DNA of 25,032 nucleotides from assembly GCA_036273175.1 (NCBI GenBank), contig DASUIE010000076.1, positions 1 to 25,032 of the forward strand, read 5' to 3'. The notes beneath the pieces are model-generated. The model saw only the letters and a program-made list of their open reading frames with translations, was not told the DNA's origin and did no database searches. The translations under genes and the position numbers were made by a program. This document shows, piece after piece, positions 8,020 to 14,722 of the stretch (its first letter is position 1; every line of letters begins with the position of its first letter). The stretch is from DATARH01 sp036273175. GTDB taxonomy: Bacteria; Pseudomonadota; Alphaproteobacteria; ATCC43930; CGMCC-115725.

Positions 8020-9278
8020 GCGACGCGACACCGCTGCCCGGTCCCCTCGCGGGTCTTCGCGTCCTCGAGCTGGCCAACGAGACCGGCCAGTTTTGCGGCA
8101 AGCTGCTTGGCGATCTCGGCGCCGACGTGATCAAAATCGAGCCGCCCGGCGGCGAGCCTTGCCGTCGCATCGGCCCGTTCGTCGACGATGTCCCGCATCC
8201 GGAGCGCAGCCTGTCGTTCTGGTACTACAACACGTCGAAGCGCGGCATCACCCTCGACATCGGCACCTCGGACGGGCGCGACATGTTCCGGCGCCTCGCG
8301 GCGACCGCCGATGTGGTTCTTGAAACCTTTCGGCCGGGCCACTTGTCGACGCTCGGCTGCGGTTACGCCGCGCTGAGCGAGCGGAACCCCGGCCTGATCC
8401 TTTGCTCATTGACCCCGTTCGGCCAGACCGGCCCTTGGCGAGACTACCTGTCTTCAGACCTGCTGCACATGGCGGCGGGCGGGGAGATGGCCTCGTCCGG
8501 GTATGACGAGACCGACGCGCCGAACGCCCCGCCGATCGCGCCGGGCGGCGGCAACGCGTGGCACATGGGCTGCCACTTTGCCTACATGGCGATCGTGGCG
8601 GCGCTCGTGCATCGGTCAGTCACCGGGCGCGGGCAGTACATCGACGCGTCGATCCACGAGGCCTGCGCGCTGACCACGGAAGCGGCCATCGCCAACTACG
8701 TCTATCGCGGCGAGGTGCTGCAGCGTCACACCGGCCGTCACCATTCGGCCGGGCCGAGCCCGCGCACCCAGTTCCGCGCCAGCGACGGCAACTATGTCTG
8801 CGCGCTGGTCGGCGGCCGGCTCGTTCCCCGATACATCGCCGAATTGGCCGACCTGCTCGATACCAACGGCATGGCCGGCGATCTGCGCGATCCGAAATAC
8901 CAGGACCAAGCGGTCATCACGGCCAACACCCCGCACATCATCGACGGATTGGTCGCCAGCTTTATCGCCAGCCTGCCGGCCGAGGAGGTCTATCACCGAG
9001 CCCAGGAACGCGGCTTTACCTGGGGCGCCGTCCGCGCGCCGGAGCAGCTTCTCGACGATCCGCACCTATCCGATCGCGGGTTCTGGAAGGAGGTCGCGCA
9101 CCCGGAGCTCGGCCGCGGCGTCACCTACCCCGGCGAGGCGGCGATCTACAATGGTTCGCCGTGGCGAATTTCGCGGCGAGCGCCGCTGATCGGCGAGCAC
9201 AATGCGGAAGTTTTCCGCGACGAATTGGGGCTGTCGCCGGCAGAGCTGACGGTGCTGATGGAGAACCGCGCGGTCTAG
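8016..9278 (+). CDS. CaiB/BaiF CoA-transferase lacking the catalytic aspartate (probable partner subunit)
   Basis: The 420-residue protein starts at GTG 8016 in a GTGA overlap with the preceding gene, behind GGAGG at 8001-8005. The family fold is clear: LAGLRVLELANETGQFCGKL, LGADVIKIEPPGGEP, TSKRGITLDI, VLETFRPGHLSTLG, SLTPFGQTGP and the C-terminal RISRRAPLIGEHN. At the place where family members carry the aspartate the sequence reads GGGNAWHMGCHFAYM. By spacing the position is Trp182, and there is no Asp nearby. The protein therefore probably serves as the non-catalytic half of a heterodimer with the upstream gene product, as in paired class III transferases such as benzylsuccinate CoA-transferase. 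Independent activity through another residue cannot be excluded. Confidence 0.9.
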   Translation: MSDATPLPGPLAGLRVLELANETGQFCGKLLGDLGADVIKIEPPGGEPCRRIGPFVDDVPHPERSLSFWYYNTSKRGITLDIGTSDGRDMFRRLAATADVVLETFRPGHLSTLGCGYAALSERNPGLILCSLTPFGQTGPWRDYLSSDLLHMAAGGEMASSGYDETDAPNAPPIAPGGGNAWHMGCHFAYMAIVAALVHRSVTGRGQYIDASIHEACALTTEAAIANYVYRGEVLQRHTGRHHSAGPSPRTQFRASDGNYVCALVGGRLVPRYIAELADLLDTNGMAGDLRDPKYQDQAVITANTPHIIDGLVASFIASLPAEEVYHRAQERGFTWGAVRAPEQLLDDPHLSDRGFWKEVAHPELGRGVTYPGEAAIYNGSPWRISRRAPLIGEHNAEVFRDELGLSPAELTVLMENRAV

Positions 9279-9443
9279 GATTGAGCGACCGTGGGCGCGT
9301 CTCCCCAGTTTTGGCCGTGTCCCGCCACCCCAAGGTAGTAGCCCCTATTAACAATCGATACCTCCGGTAAGGCTGACGTAAGAAACCAACGGAAGAGCGT
9401 CCCGGTTGGAACGCCATAATCAAATTCGGCTCGGAGGTTTGTT
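9279..9443 (+). promoter_or_regulatory. Intergenic region upstream of the Hint-domain gene
   Basis: This 165-bp gap is richer in A+T than its flanks, notably around 9345-9430, and probably holds the promoter of the Hint-domain gene. GGAGG at 9433-9437 precedes the GTG start at 9444. I see no strong stem-loop with a T-run to end the upstream CoA-transferase operon, and no RNA gene. Confidence 0.35.
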
Positions 9444-10382
9444 GTGAGGCGACTGAAAAAACGGCAGCTCTCGAACCCGGCACGCCGGCATTTCCTGGCG
9501 GTTTGCGGTTCGGCGGCGGGAAAGGCGGCGGCGGGCGCAGGTATCGCGGTGGTTGCCCTATCGTCATCCGCCACGCCGGCCAAGGCCGGTTTCCTCGACG
9601 ACTTCCTGAACCTCTTTGGCCACGGCCACGGCCACGGCCACGGTGGCAATGGCGGGAACGGTGGCAACGGCGGAAATGGTGGCAACGGCGGAAATGGCGG
9701 CGGCGGTGGCAATGGCGGCGGCGAGCCGAACTGCTTCCTGAAGGGCACGCCGATCCGCACCTCGCACGGCGAGGTGCGCGTCGAGGATCTTCGGATCGGC
9801 GACCTCGTCGAGACGGTGCGCGGGGAAGCCCTGCCCATCAAATGGATCGGGCGCAATACCTACAACAAGAGCGGGGCCACTTGGTCCAAGAGCGTCTCGC
9901 CGATCCGCGTCTCGCGCTTTGCGATCGACGAAAACACGCCCTACACGGACCTTTATCTCTCGCCGGGGCACGCCCTGTTTATCGACGGCTCGCTGATCCC
10001 GGTGAAATATCTGGTGAACGGCGACTCGGTTGCCTACGCCGCGCCCTCCGGGACGGAAACTGTCGAGTACCTACAAATCGTCCTGGATACTCATGAGGTA
10101 ATACTGGCGGCGGGCGTTCCGGCCGAGACCTTTGTGGCCGCCGACAGAACGATGTACGAGATGTTCGACAACTTCTCCGAATACGAGCGTCTCTACCCGG
10201 CCGACGCCTATGAGATCGCGCCGTTGGTGCGCGAGGTGGATATCGGGAGCGGGGCGCATCTGAAAGCGCTGCTGAGCATCGGGTTGGCCCGCTTTGTCGA
10301 CATCGACAATCCTCTCGCGGAAGCGGATTGCGCCTATGAGCGGATTGCGCGACGCGCCAGGGACCTGGAATTGGCCGGGTAG
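9444..10382 (+). CDS. Exported His/Gly-rich protein with C-terminal Hint (Hint_2-type) domain
   Basis: The 312-residue protein starts at GTG 9444 behind GGAGG. It opens with NPARRHFLAVCGSAAGKAAAG, a Tat-like twin-arginine signal (Arg14, Arg15) and hydrophobic segment, with a likely cut after AKA (48). A short GFLDDFLNLF helix is followed by four Gly-His units (His60, 62, 64, 66) and a Gly-Gly-Asn repeat to about residue 93. The Hint domain begins at Cys97 (NCFLKGTPIRTSHG) and continues through VEDLRIGDLVET, the LSPGHALFIDG block and LDTHEVILAAGVPAETF, typical of alphaproteobacterial Hint_2 proteins. Hint domains catalyse N-S acyl shift at the first Cys and self-cleavage, so the His/Gly segment might be released or ligated. 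The gene stands alone; its stop is 4 nt from the convergent dioxygenase stop. Function unknown. Confidence 0.85.
   Translation: MRRLKKRQLSNPARRHFLAVCGSAAGKAAAGAGIAVVALSSSATPAKAGFLDDFLNLFGHGHGHGHGGNGGNGGNGGNGGNGGNGGGGGNGGGEPNCFLKGTPIRTSHGEVRVEDLRIGDLVETVRGEALPIKWIGRNTYNKSGATWSKSVSPIRVSRFAIDENTPYTDLYLSPGHALFIDGSLIPVKYLVNGDSVAYAAPSGTETVEYLQIVLDTHEVILAAGVPAETFVAADRTMYEMFDNFSEYERLYPADAYEIAPLVREVDIGSGAHLKALLSIGLARFVDIDNPLAEADCAYERIARRARDLELAG
9618..9722 (+). repeat. In-frame low-complexity repeats coding (GH)4 and (GGN)n
   Basis: The hexamer ggccac is repeated four times at 9618-9641, coding Gly-His pairs. It is followed by degenerate 9-bp units of the ggcaatggc type up to about 9722, coding Gly-Gly-Asn runs that end in a poly-Gly stretch. 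The arrays lie within the Hint-domain gene between the signal peptide and the Hint cysteine. Such arrays are prone to slippage, so copy number may vary between strains. Confidence 0.85.
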
Positions 10383-10386
10383 CGCC

Positions 10387-11460
10387 TCAGCCGGGCACGA
10401 GCGGGGCGTGGAGGCGAGCGCCCTTGCAGACGATGCCGCCGCGGTCGCCGACCGTCGTGCCGCCGTAGCATTCGGCGAAGACCGGCGGCAGCGATCGCGC
10501 ATCGGGCGGGCAAAGCCATAAACGCAGGAGGTGCCGCTTGCGCTCGGCCTCGGGCCAATCCTCGTAGGCCGAGCGCGCGTGCAGGATCGTGTGGTTGTGC
10601 AGGACCTGCACGTCGCCAGGCGCGAAGCTCATGTCGAGGCGAAGCTCGGGATCGGCCGCCAGCTCCTGCAGCATGTCGAGGGCGGCGAAATCGTCGGGCT
10701 CCAGGCGCCGCGCGTCGGGGAAGCGCTGAGCCGAGCCGATATGCAGCCGGGAATACAGCACCGAGACCGTCCCGGCATGCTCGTTGAACACCGGCGCCTC
10801 GTAGAACGGTCTCTTGCCCTCGGGCACCTCGCCGCGCCGGTCGACGGGGAACGGGCGGTAGAGCCGTTCCAGCAGATCGGGCCGCCGCTCCAGCATCACA
10901 TTGTGCAGCGTCATCGAGCTGGCGAAGGCCGACAGGCCGCCGCTCTTGGCCTGGCGCAGGCAGAGGAGCGCGACGAGGTCGCAGCGGTCGATGTGGAAAT
11001 TCTGCCGCTCGGCGGTCGCATAGCTGCGCAGGTTCGGGTTGGTCGCGCTGAGCCCCTGGCCGAGATCGTAGACATGGCCGAGCAGGTGACCCTTGGCGTT
11101 TTGCGAGCGCGCCCGGCCGAAATAGGCGCCGACGCCCCAATAGGCGAGCGCGCTGTGCTCGATCGGGCCGTCGACCGGCATCCCGCGCAACAGCGCAAAG
11201 CCGCGCCCGGCGAGCACCTCGCCCCGGATGCGGTCGAGCACCGGGCCGAGCGTCGGAAGCGGGAAATCGGCGCGGGCGATGTCGGCGAGATCGAGCCCAC
11301 GCGATTTGACCGACGCCACCGCCGCCTCGATCTCGGCAAGGTTGGCGGCCGTCAGGCGATAGGTCCATTCACCCTCGCGCCGGCGCATCTCGGCGCCGAC
11401 CCACGCGGAGGGGCCTTCGACTGGGCGGAGCGCGGAGGTCACGGTCGCGGGCGCTGACAT
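10387..11460 (-). CDS. TauD/TfdA-family Fe(II)/2-oxoglutarate-dependent dioxygenase
   Basis: The 357-residue protein starts at ATG 11460, with only a weak GAGG site. The double-stranded beta-helix iron motif is visible as FHIDRCD (His156, Asp158) and a distal His294 in NHTILHARSAYED. Arg313 in KRHLLRLWL is the probable 2-oxoglutarate anchor. Preceding elements include GFALLRGMPVDG (87-98) and AYWGVGAYFG, common in TauD-like hydroxylases. The reaction would be oxidative hydroxylation or cleavage of a small acid, coupled to 2-oxoglutarate decarboxylation. It follows the amidohydrolase gene on the same strand after 92 nt, so the two may form one unit, for instance releasing and then oxidising an acylated compound. 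The stop is 4 nt from the convergent Hint-gene stop. The substrate cannot be predicted. Confidence 0.88.
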   Translation of the reverse strand: MSAPATVTSALRPVEGPSAWVGAEMRRREGEWTYRLTAANLAEIEAAVASVKSRGLDLADIARADFPLPTLGPVLDRIRGEVLAGRGFALLRGMPVDGPIEHSALAYWGVGAYFGRARSQNAKGHLLGHVYDLGQGLSATNPNLRSYATAERQNFHIDRCDLVALLCLRQAKSGGLSAFASSMTLHNVMLERRPDLLERLYRPFPVDRRGEVPEGKRPFYEAPVFNEHAGTVSVLYSRLHIGSAQRFPDARRLEPDDFAALDMLQELAADPELRLDMSFAPGDVQVLHNHTILHARSAYEDWPEAERKRHLLRLWLCPPDARSLPPVFAECYGGTTVGDRGGIVCKGARLHAPLVPG

Positions 11461-11499
11461 GGCGCGGCCTCAATCTGTACTGCGATACGGCATTCTATC

Positions 11500-11540
11500 G
11501 CGCAAATGCGCAAATCCGTCACCCCGGCGAAGGCCGGGAT
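11500..11540. repeat. Short tandem repeat plus GC-rich hairpin between amidohydrolase and dioxygenase genes
   Basis: The octamer gcgcaaat occurs twice head to tail at 11500-11515. It is followed by a near-perfect stem, cccggc-gaag-gccggg, within about 11525-11540. The hairpin lacks a T-run on either strand, so it is not a classical terminator. It resembles the small palindromic intergenic elements scattered through many alphaproteobacterial genomes; that resemblance is from memory and not tested. It could act as an mRNA-stabilising or attenuating element between the two minus-strand genes. Confidence 0.4.
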
Positions 11541-11552
11541 GGGTGGGCAGCG

Positions 11553-13268
11553 CTACCGCCCGCTGCGCACCAGCCGGCCCGGCAGCGCGCCGGTATGCTC
11601 GCCGTGCTCGAAGGTCGGCACGCCGGCGCACAGCGTCGCGCGGTAGCCGTCGGCGCGCTGGACGAGGCGGCGGCCCCCGGCGGGGAGGTCGTGGACGATC
11701 TCGGGCTGATGCAGCTTGAGCGCGGCGAAGTCGATCACATTTACATCGGCGCGCAGCCCGGGCGCGAGCCGGCCGCGGTCGCAGAAGCCGAAGAAATCGG
11801 CGGTCTCGCTGGTCTGCATCTTAACGATTTGCGCGAGCGGGAGGCCGGGTCCGCGCGCCCGGTCGCGACCCCAATGGCTCAGCATGTAGCTGGGCAGGCT
11901 GGCATCGACGATCTGGCCGCAATGCGCCCCGCCGTCGCCGAGGCCGAGCAGCGTGCCGGAATCGAGCAGCAACTCGCGAATCTGCTCGTGGTCGCCATGG
12001 ACATAGCCGACGACCGGGAAGAACAGAAAGTTCTCGGCGCCCTCGGTCAGGTAGTCGTAGGCGATCTCGTCGGGCGTGTGGTTGGTGCGCGCGGCGATGG
12101 CGGCGACCGACTTGTCGGGGGTCGGCTCGTAATCGGGCGGGCTGCCCATCACGAACATGCGGTCCCAGCGCGTCGCGACAAAGCGGATGAACTGCCCCTG
12201 CCGCGCCAATTCGGCCTCAGACGGGGGCTCTGCGAGGATGCGGGCACGCACCGCCGGATCGCGGAGCCGCGCCCAGCGCTCGGCCGCCGGGAGCTTGTCG
12301 AGGGCGCGGTAGGCCGGGCGGAAGGTGAACGGGTTCATCGAGGTGGCGTGGCCGAGGATCACCCCGACCGGGCGGCCGGCGACTTGAGCGGTAACGCTGG
12401 CGCCGGCCGCGCGGGCCTGGTGCACCCCGGCCATCAGCCGCCGCCAGCGCCCGGGATCGGTCGGGCGGTCGGTCAGGAGAAACCAGACCGGCCGGCCGGT
12501 TTCCTTCGAGAGGCGGGTGATCCAGTCGAACTCGTCGGCCTCGCGCTCGAAATCGCTGTTCATGCCGAACGCGCCGCGGCCCACCTTTCCGAGCGCGCGG
12601 CCGATGCCGAGCAGCTCGGCCTCCTCGGCCTTGTGGCCGGGAACGAGCTCGCCGCTCGTGGTCTTGTGCGAATAGGTGCGCGAGGTCGTAAAGCCGAATG
12701 CGCCGGCGCGGATCGCCTCGGCGGCCAGCCGGTTCATCTCGGCGATGTCGGCCGGGGTCGCGGCCTCGCGGTTGATGCCCCGGTCGCCCATTACAAAAAC
12801 GCGAAGCGGGTGGTGCGGGAGCTGGGCGGCCACGTCGATCGCGCGGGGCAGCCGGTCGAGCGCGTCGAGGTATTCGGGAAAGCTCTCCCACTCCCATTTG
12901 AGCCCTTCGGCGAGGGCGGTGCCGGGGATGTCCTCGACCGCCTCCATCAGATCGATCAGCTCGCTGCGGTGCTCCCTGCGCACCGGCGCGAAGCCGACGC
13001 CGCAATTGCCGAAGAGGATCGTCGTGACGCCATGCCATGAAGACGGCGCAAGCACCGGGTCCCAGGTCGCCTGGCCGTCGTAATGGGTGTGGACATCGAC
13101 CCAGCCCGGGGTGATGAGGAGCCCGTCGGCGTCTATGACGCGCTTTGCCGCGCCGGCCTTGCCGCCGACCGCCGCGATCTTGTCGCCGTCGATCGCGACA
13201 TCGCCGGTGAAAGGCTCGGCGCCGGCGCCGTCGAGGATCGTGCCGCCGCGGATGACGATGTCGTGCAT
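11553..13268 (-). CDS. Amidohydrolase family protein, N-acyl-D-amino-acid deacylase type
   Basis: The 571-residue protein starts at ATG 13268, with AGGAG about 9 nt upstream. The N-terminus DIVIRGGTILDGAG and VAIDGDKIAAVG form the small beta domain of urease-like amidohydrolases. The metal motif PGWVDVHTHYDGQATWDP gives His60 and His62, and FGNCGVGFAPV gives Cys89, a feature of D-aminoacylases in which a Cys helps bind zinc. Further on are TSRTYSHKT, VILGHATSMNP and the late LGDGGAHCGQIVD block that carries the catalytic Asp. The C-terminus returns to the beta domain with LAPGLRADVNVIDF. The predicted reaction is hydrolysis of N-acyl-D-amino acids or a related amide in the cytoplasm. It is divergent from the short-chain dehydrogenase and upstream of the TauD-type dioxygenase. 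Exact substrate is uncertain. Confidence 0.88.
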   Translation of the reverse strand: MHDIVIRGGTILDGAGAEPFTGDVAIDGDKIAAVGGKAGAAKRVIDADGLLITPGWVDVHTHYDGQATWDPVLAPSSWHGVTTILFGNCGVGFAPVRREHRSELIDLMEAVEDIPGTALAEGLKWEWESFPEYLDALDRLPRAIDVAAQLPHHPLRVFVMGDRGINREAATPADIAEMNRLAAEAIRAGAFGFTTSRTYSHKTTSGELVPGHKAEEAELLGIGRALGKVGRGAFGMNSDFEREADEFDWITRLSKETGRPVWFLLTDRPTDPGRWRRLMAGVHQARAAGASVTAQVAGRPVGVILGHATSMNPFTFRPAYRALDKLPAAERWARLRDPAVRARILAEPPSEAELARQGQFIRFVATRWDRMFVMGSPPDYEPTPDKSVAAIAARTNHTPDEIAYDYLTEGAENFLFFPVVGYVHGDHEQIRELLLDSGTLLGLGDGGAHCGQIVDASLPSYMLSHWGRDRARGPGLPLAQIVKMQTSETADFFGFCDRGRLAPGLRADVNVIDFAALKLHQPEIVHDLPAGGRRLVQRADGYRATLCAGVPTFEHGEHTGALPGRLVRSGR

Positions 13269-13367
13269 CGAAGGCGCTCCTGTGCTGCAATCCGCTTGAG
13301 CATGAGCCGCGACGCCGCGGGGCGCAATCGCGCAGCCCGCATGCCGCCATGCAGGATGGAGGAAACG
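13269..13367. promoter_or_regulatory. Divergent promoter region between amidohydrolase and short-chain dehydrogenase
   Basis: These 99 bp lie between two divergent starts and should hold both promoters. Ribosome binding sites are clear on both sides: AGGAG on the minus strand near 13277 and GGAGGA at 13358-13363 on the plus strand. No confident promoter hexamers or operator dyad were found. The dehydrogenase frame stays open through this gap, but the extension would run backwards over the amidohydrolase and is rejected. Confidence 0.35.
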
Positions 13368-14204
13368 ATGGCCGAGACTTCACGCACTGCGATCGTCACG
13401 GGCGCGGCCGGCGGGATCGGCCGGGCTTTTGTCAAAGGGCTGCTGGGCGCCGGACACCGGGTCGCGGCGGTCGACCGCACCGCCGAGGGCCTGGCAGCGG
13501 TGATGGCGGAGAACGGACGCCAGCGCGGCGATGCCGGGCTGCTGACGATCGAGGCCGACCTGGCGGCCGATGGCATCGCCAAGAAGATCGTAGCCCAGGC
13601 GAGGGAGCGGTTCGGCAAGATCGACATCCTGGTCAACAACGCCGGGGTCGGGCAGGCGACGGTGCGGCCCGACAATTGGCAAAACCCGATCCGCTTCTGG
13701 GAGGTGACCGCCGACCAGTGGCGCAACTTCCTCGCCGTTCACACCACCGCGCCGCTGACCCTGGCGCAGGAGCTGGCGCCCGACATGATCGCGGCGAAAT
13801 GGGGCCGCATCGTCAACGTGACGACCAGCCTCGGCACGATGATCCGCGCCGGCTCGCCGAGCTACGGCCCGTCGAAGGCGGCGCTCGAGGCGATGTCCGC
13901 GGTGATGGCCAAAGACCTCGACGGCACCGGCGTCACCGTCAACGTGCTGGTGCCGGGCGGCGTGACCAACACCGGAATGGTGCCACTGCAGAGCGGGTTC
14001 GACCGCGACCGCATGATCCAACCGGCGGTGATGGCGCCGCCGCTGTTATGGCTACTTTCGGATGAGGCGGCGGCAACCACCGGCCGGCGCTTTCTCGCGG
14101 TCCATTGGGACCCCGCGCTGCCGCCCGGCCAGGCGGCGGAAAAGGCAGGCGCGCCCGTGGCTTGGACAGATATCGCGACGATGCCGATCGAACCGGGCCG
14201 CTAG
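13368..14204 (+). CDS. Short-chain dehydrogenase/reductase (SDR), NAD(P)-dependent
   Basis: I chose ATG 13368 behind GGAGGA, giving 278 residues; the open frame extends upstream to 13083 but overlaps the opposing gene. Classical SDR features are present: the nucleotide-binding TGAAGGIGRA (11-20), NNAG (90-93), and the catalytic Ser154 (VTTSLGTM), Tyr166 and Lys170 in YGPSK. Asp36 at the end of the second strand (VAAVDR) favours NAD(H) over NADP(H). The C-terminal part LLWLLSDEAAATTGRRFLAV is typical, followed by a tail of about 40 residues. The enzyme would interconvert a secondary alcohol and a ketone. It is divergent from the amidohydrolase and could act in the same pathway, but nothing fixes the substrate. 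Confidence 0.92.
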   Translation: MAETSRTAIVTGAAGGIGRAFVKGLLGAGHRVAAVDRTAEGLAAVMAENGRQRGDAGLLTIEADLAADGIAKKIVAQARERFGKIDILVNNAGVGQATVRPDNWQNPIRFWEVTADQWRNFLAVHTTAPLTLAQELAPDMIAAKWGRIVNVTTSLGTMIRAGSPSYGPSKAALEAMSAVMAKDLDGTGVTVNVLVPGGVTNTGMVPLQSGFDRDRMIQPAVMAPPLLWLLSDEAAATTGRRFLAVHWDPALPPGQAAEKAGAPVAWTDIATMPIEPGR

Positions 14205-14277
14205 CCCGTCCGGCGCTCCATCGCCCCGCGCCGCCGGGAATGATCCGGCGCCTTGCGTGTTGAGGGGGAAGACGTGA

Positions 14278-14292
14278 CGCGGCGATGCCGCG
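14278..14292 (+). other. Small hairpin upstream of the YXWGXW-repeat gene
   Basis: The arms cgcggc and gccgcg are perfect complements around a gat loop, 6 bp in all, about 25 nt before the ATG at 14317. It could affect translation or be chance in GC-rich DNA. There is no T-run. The rest of the 14205-14316 gap shows nothing I can assign. Confidence 0.2.
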
Positions 14293-14316
14293 CTGCGCAC
14301 AGCGATGGAGGTCATG

Positions 14317-14691
14317 ATGTTAAAGCAAGGGTTGCTGGCGGCCGGAATGGCTCTCGCGGGCAGCGCGCCGGCCCTGGCACAGGTTCAGATCAGCCCGGCG
14401 CCCCCGCCGCCGGCTTCGGTCGAAAGGGTAGTGACCACGCCGTCCCCGTCGACGACAATCATCGTCGCGCCAAATCCGCCGCCGGCGCCGCGCGCGGAAA
14501 ACCCGCCGCCGCCGTCGATGCCCGACCTCGTGTGGAAGCCGGGGCACTGGGCCTGGAACACGGCGACCGCGCAGTATGACTGGATCGACGGCACCTATGT
14601 CGAGCGGCCGGCGAGGATGGCGAAGTTCACGCCCGGCTACTGGCAGCGCGAGCCCAATGGCTGGATGTGGGTCGACGGCCACTGGAACTAG
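14317..14691 (+). CDS. Secreted YXWGXW-repeat protein
   Basis: Three in-frame ATGs occur at 14305, 14314 and 14317. The GGAGG at 14307-14311 leaves 5 nt before 14317, so I prefer that start (124 residues). The N-terminus MLKQGLLAAGMALAGSAPALAQ is a Sec signal peptide, probably cut after ALA. A Pro-rich low-complexity linker (PAPPPPAS, PNPPPAPRAENPPPP) follows. Two aromatic repeats end the protein: KPGHWAWNTATAQYDWIDG, and TPGYWQREPNGWMWVDGHW at the C-terminus. These match the YXWGXW/PGxWxW repeat family found in proteobacterial periplasmic and outer-membrane-associated proteins. No enzymatic residues are evident and the function is unknown. The gene is convergent with the antiporter gene, with 31 nt between stops. 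Confidence 0.75.
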   Translation: MLKQGLLAAGMALAGSAPALAQVQISPAPPPPASVERVVTTPSPSTTIIVAPNPPPAPRAENPPPPSMPDLVWKPGHWAWNTATAQYDWIDGTYVERPARMAKFTPGYWQREPNGWMWVDGHWN

Positions 14692-14722
14692 GTAAGAAAC
14701 CGACGCGCCAGCCGGGCGCCCA

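Noticed and set aside
9618..9722. Possible CRISPR-like array
   Set aside because: The units are 6-9 bp, contiguous and in frame within a coding gene; no spacers.
13083..13367. Upstream extension of the short-chain dehydrogenase
   Set aside because: It is antisense to the amidohydrolase N-terminus; GGAGGA and ATG at 13368 start a normal SDR.
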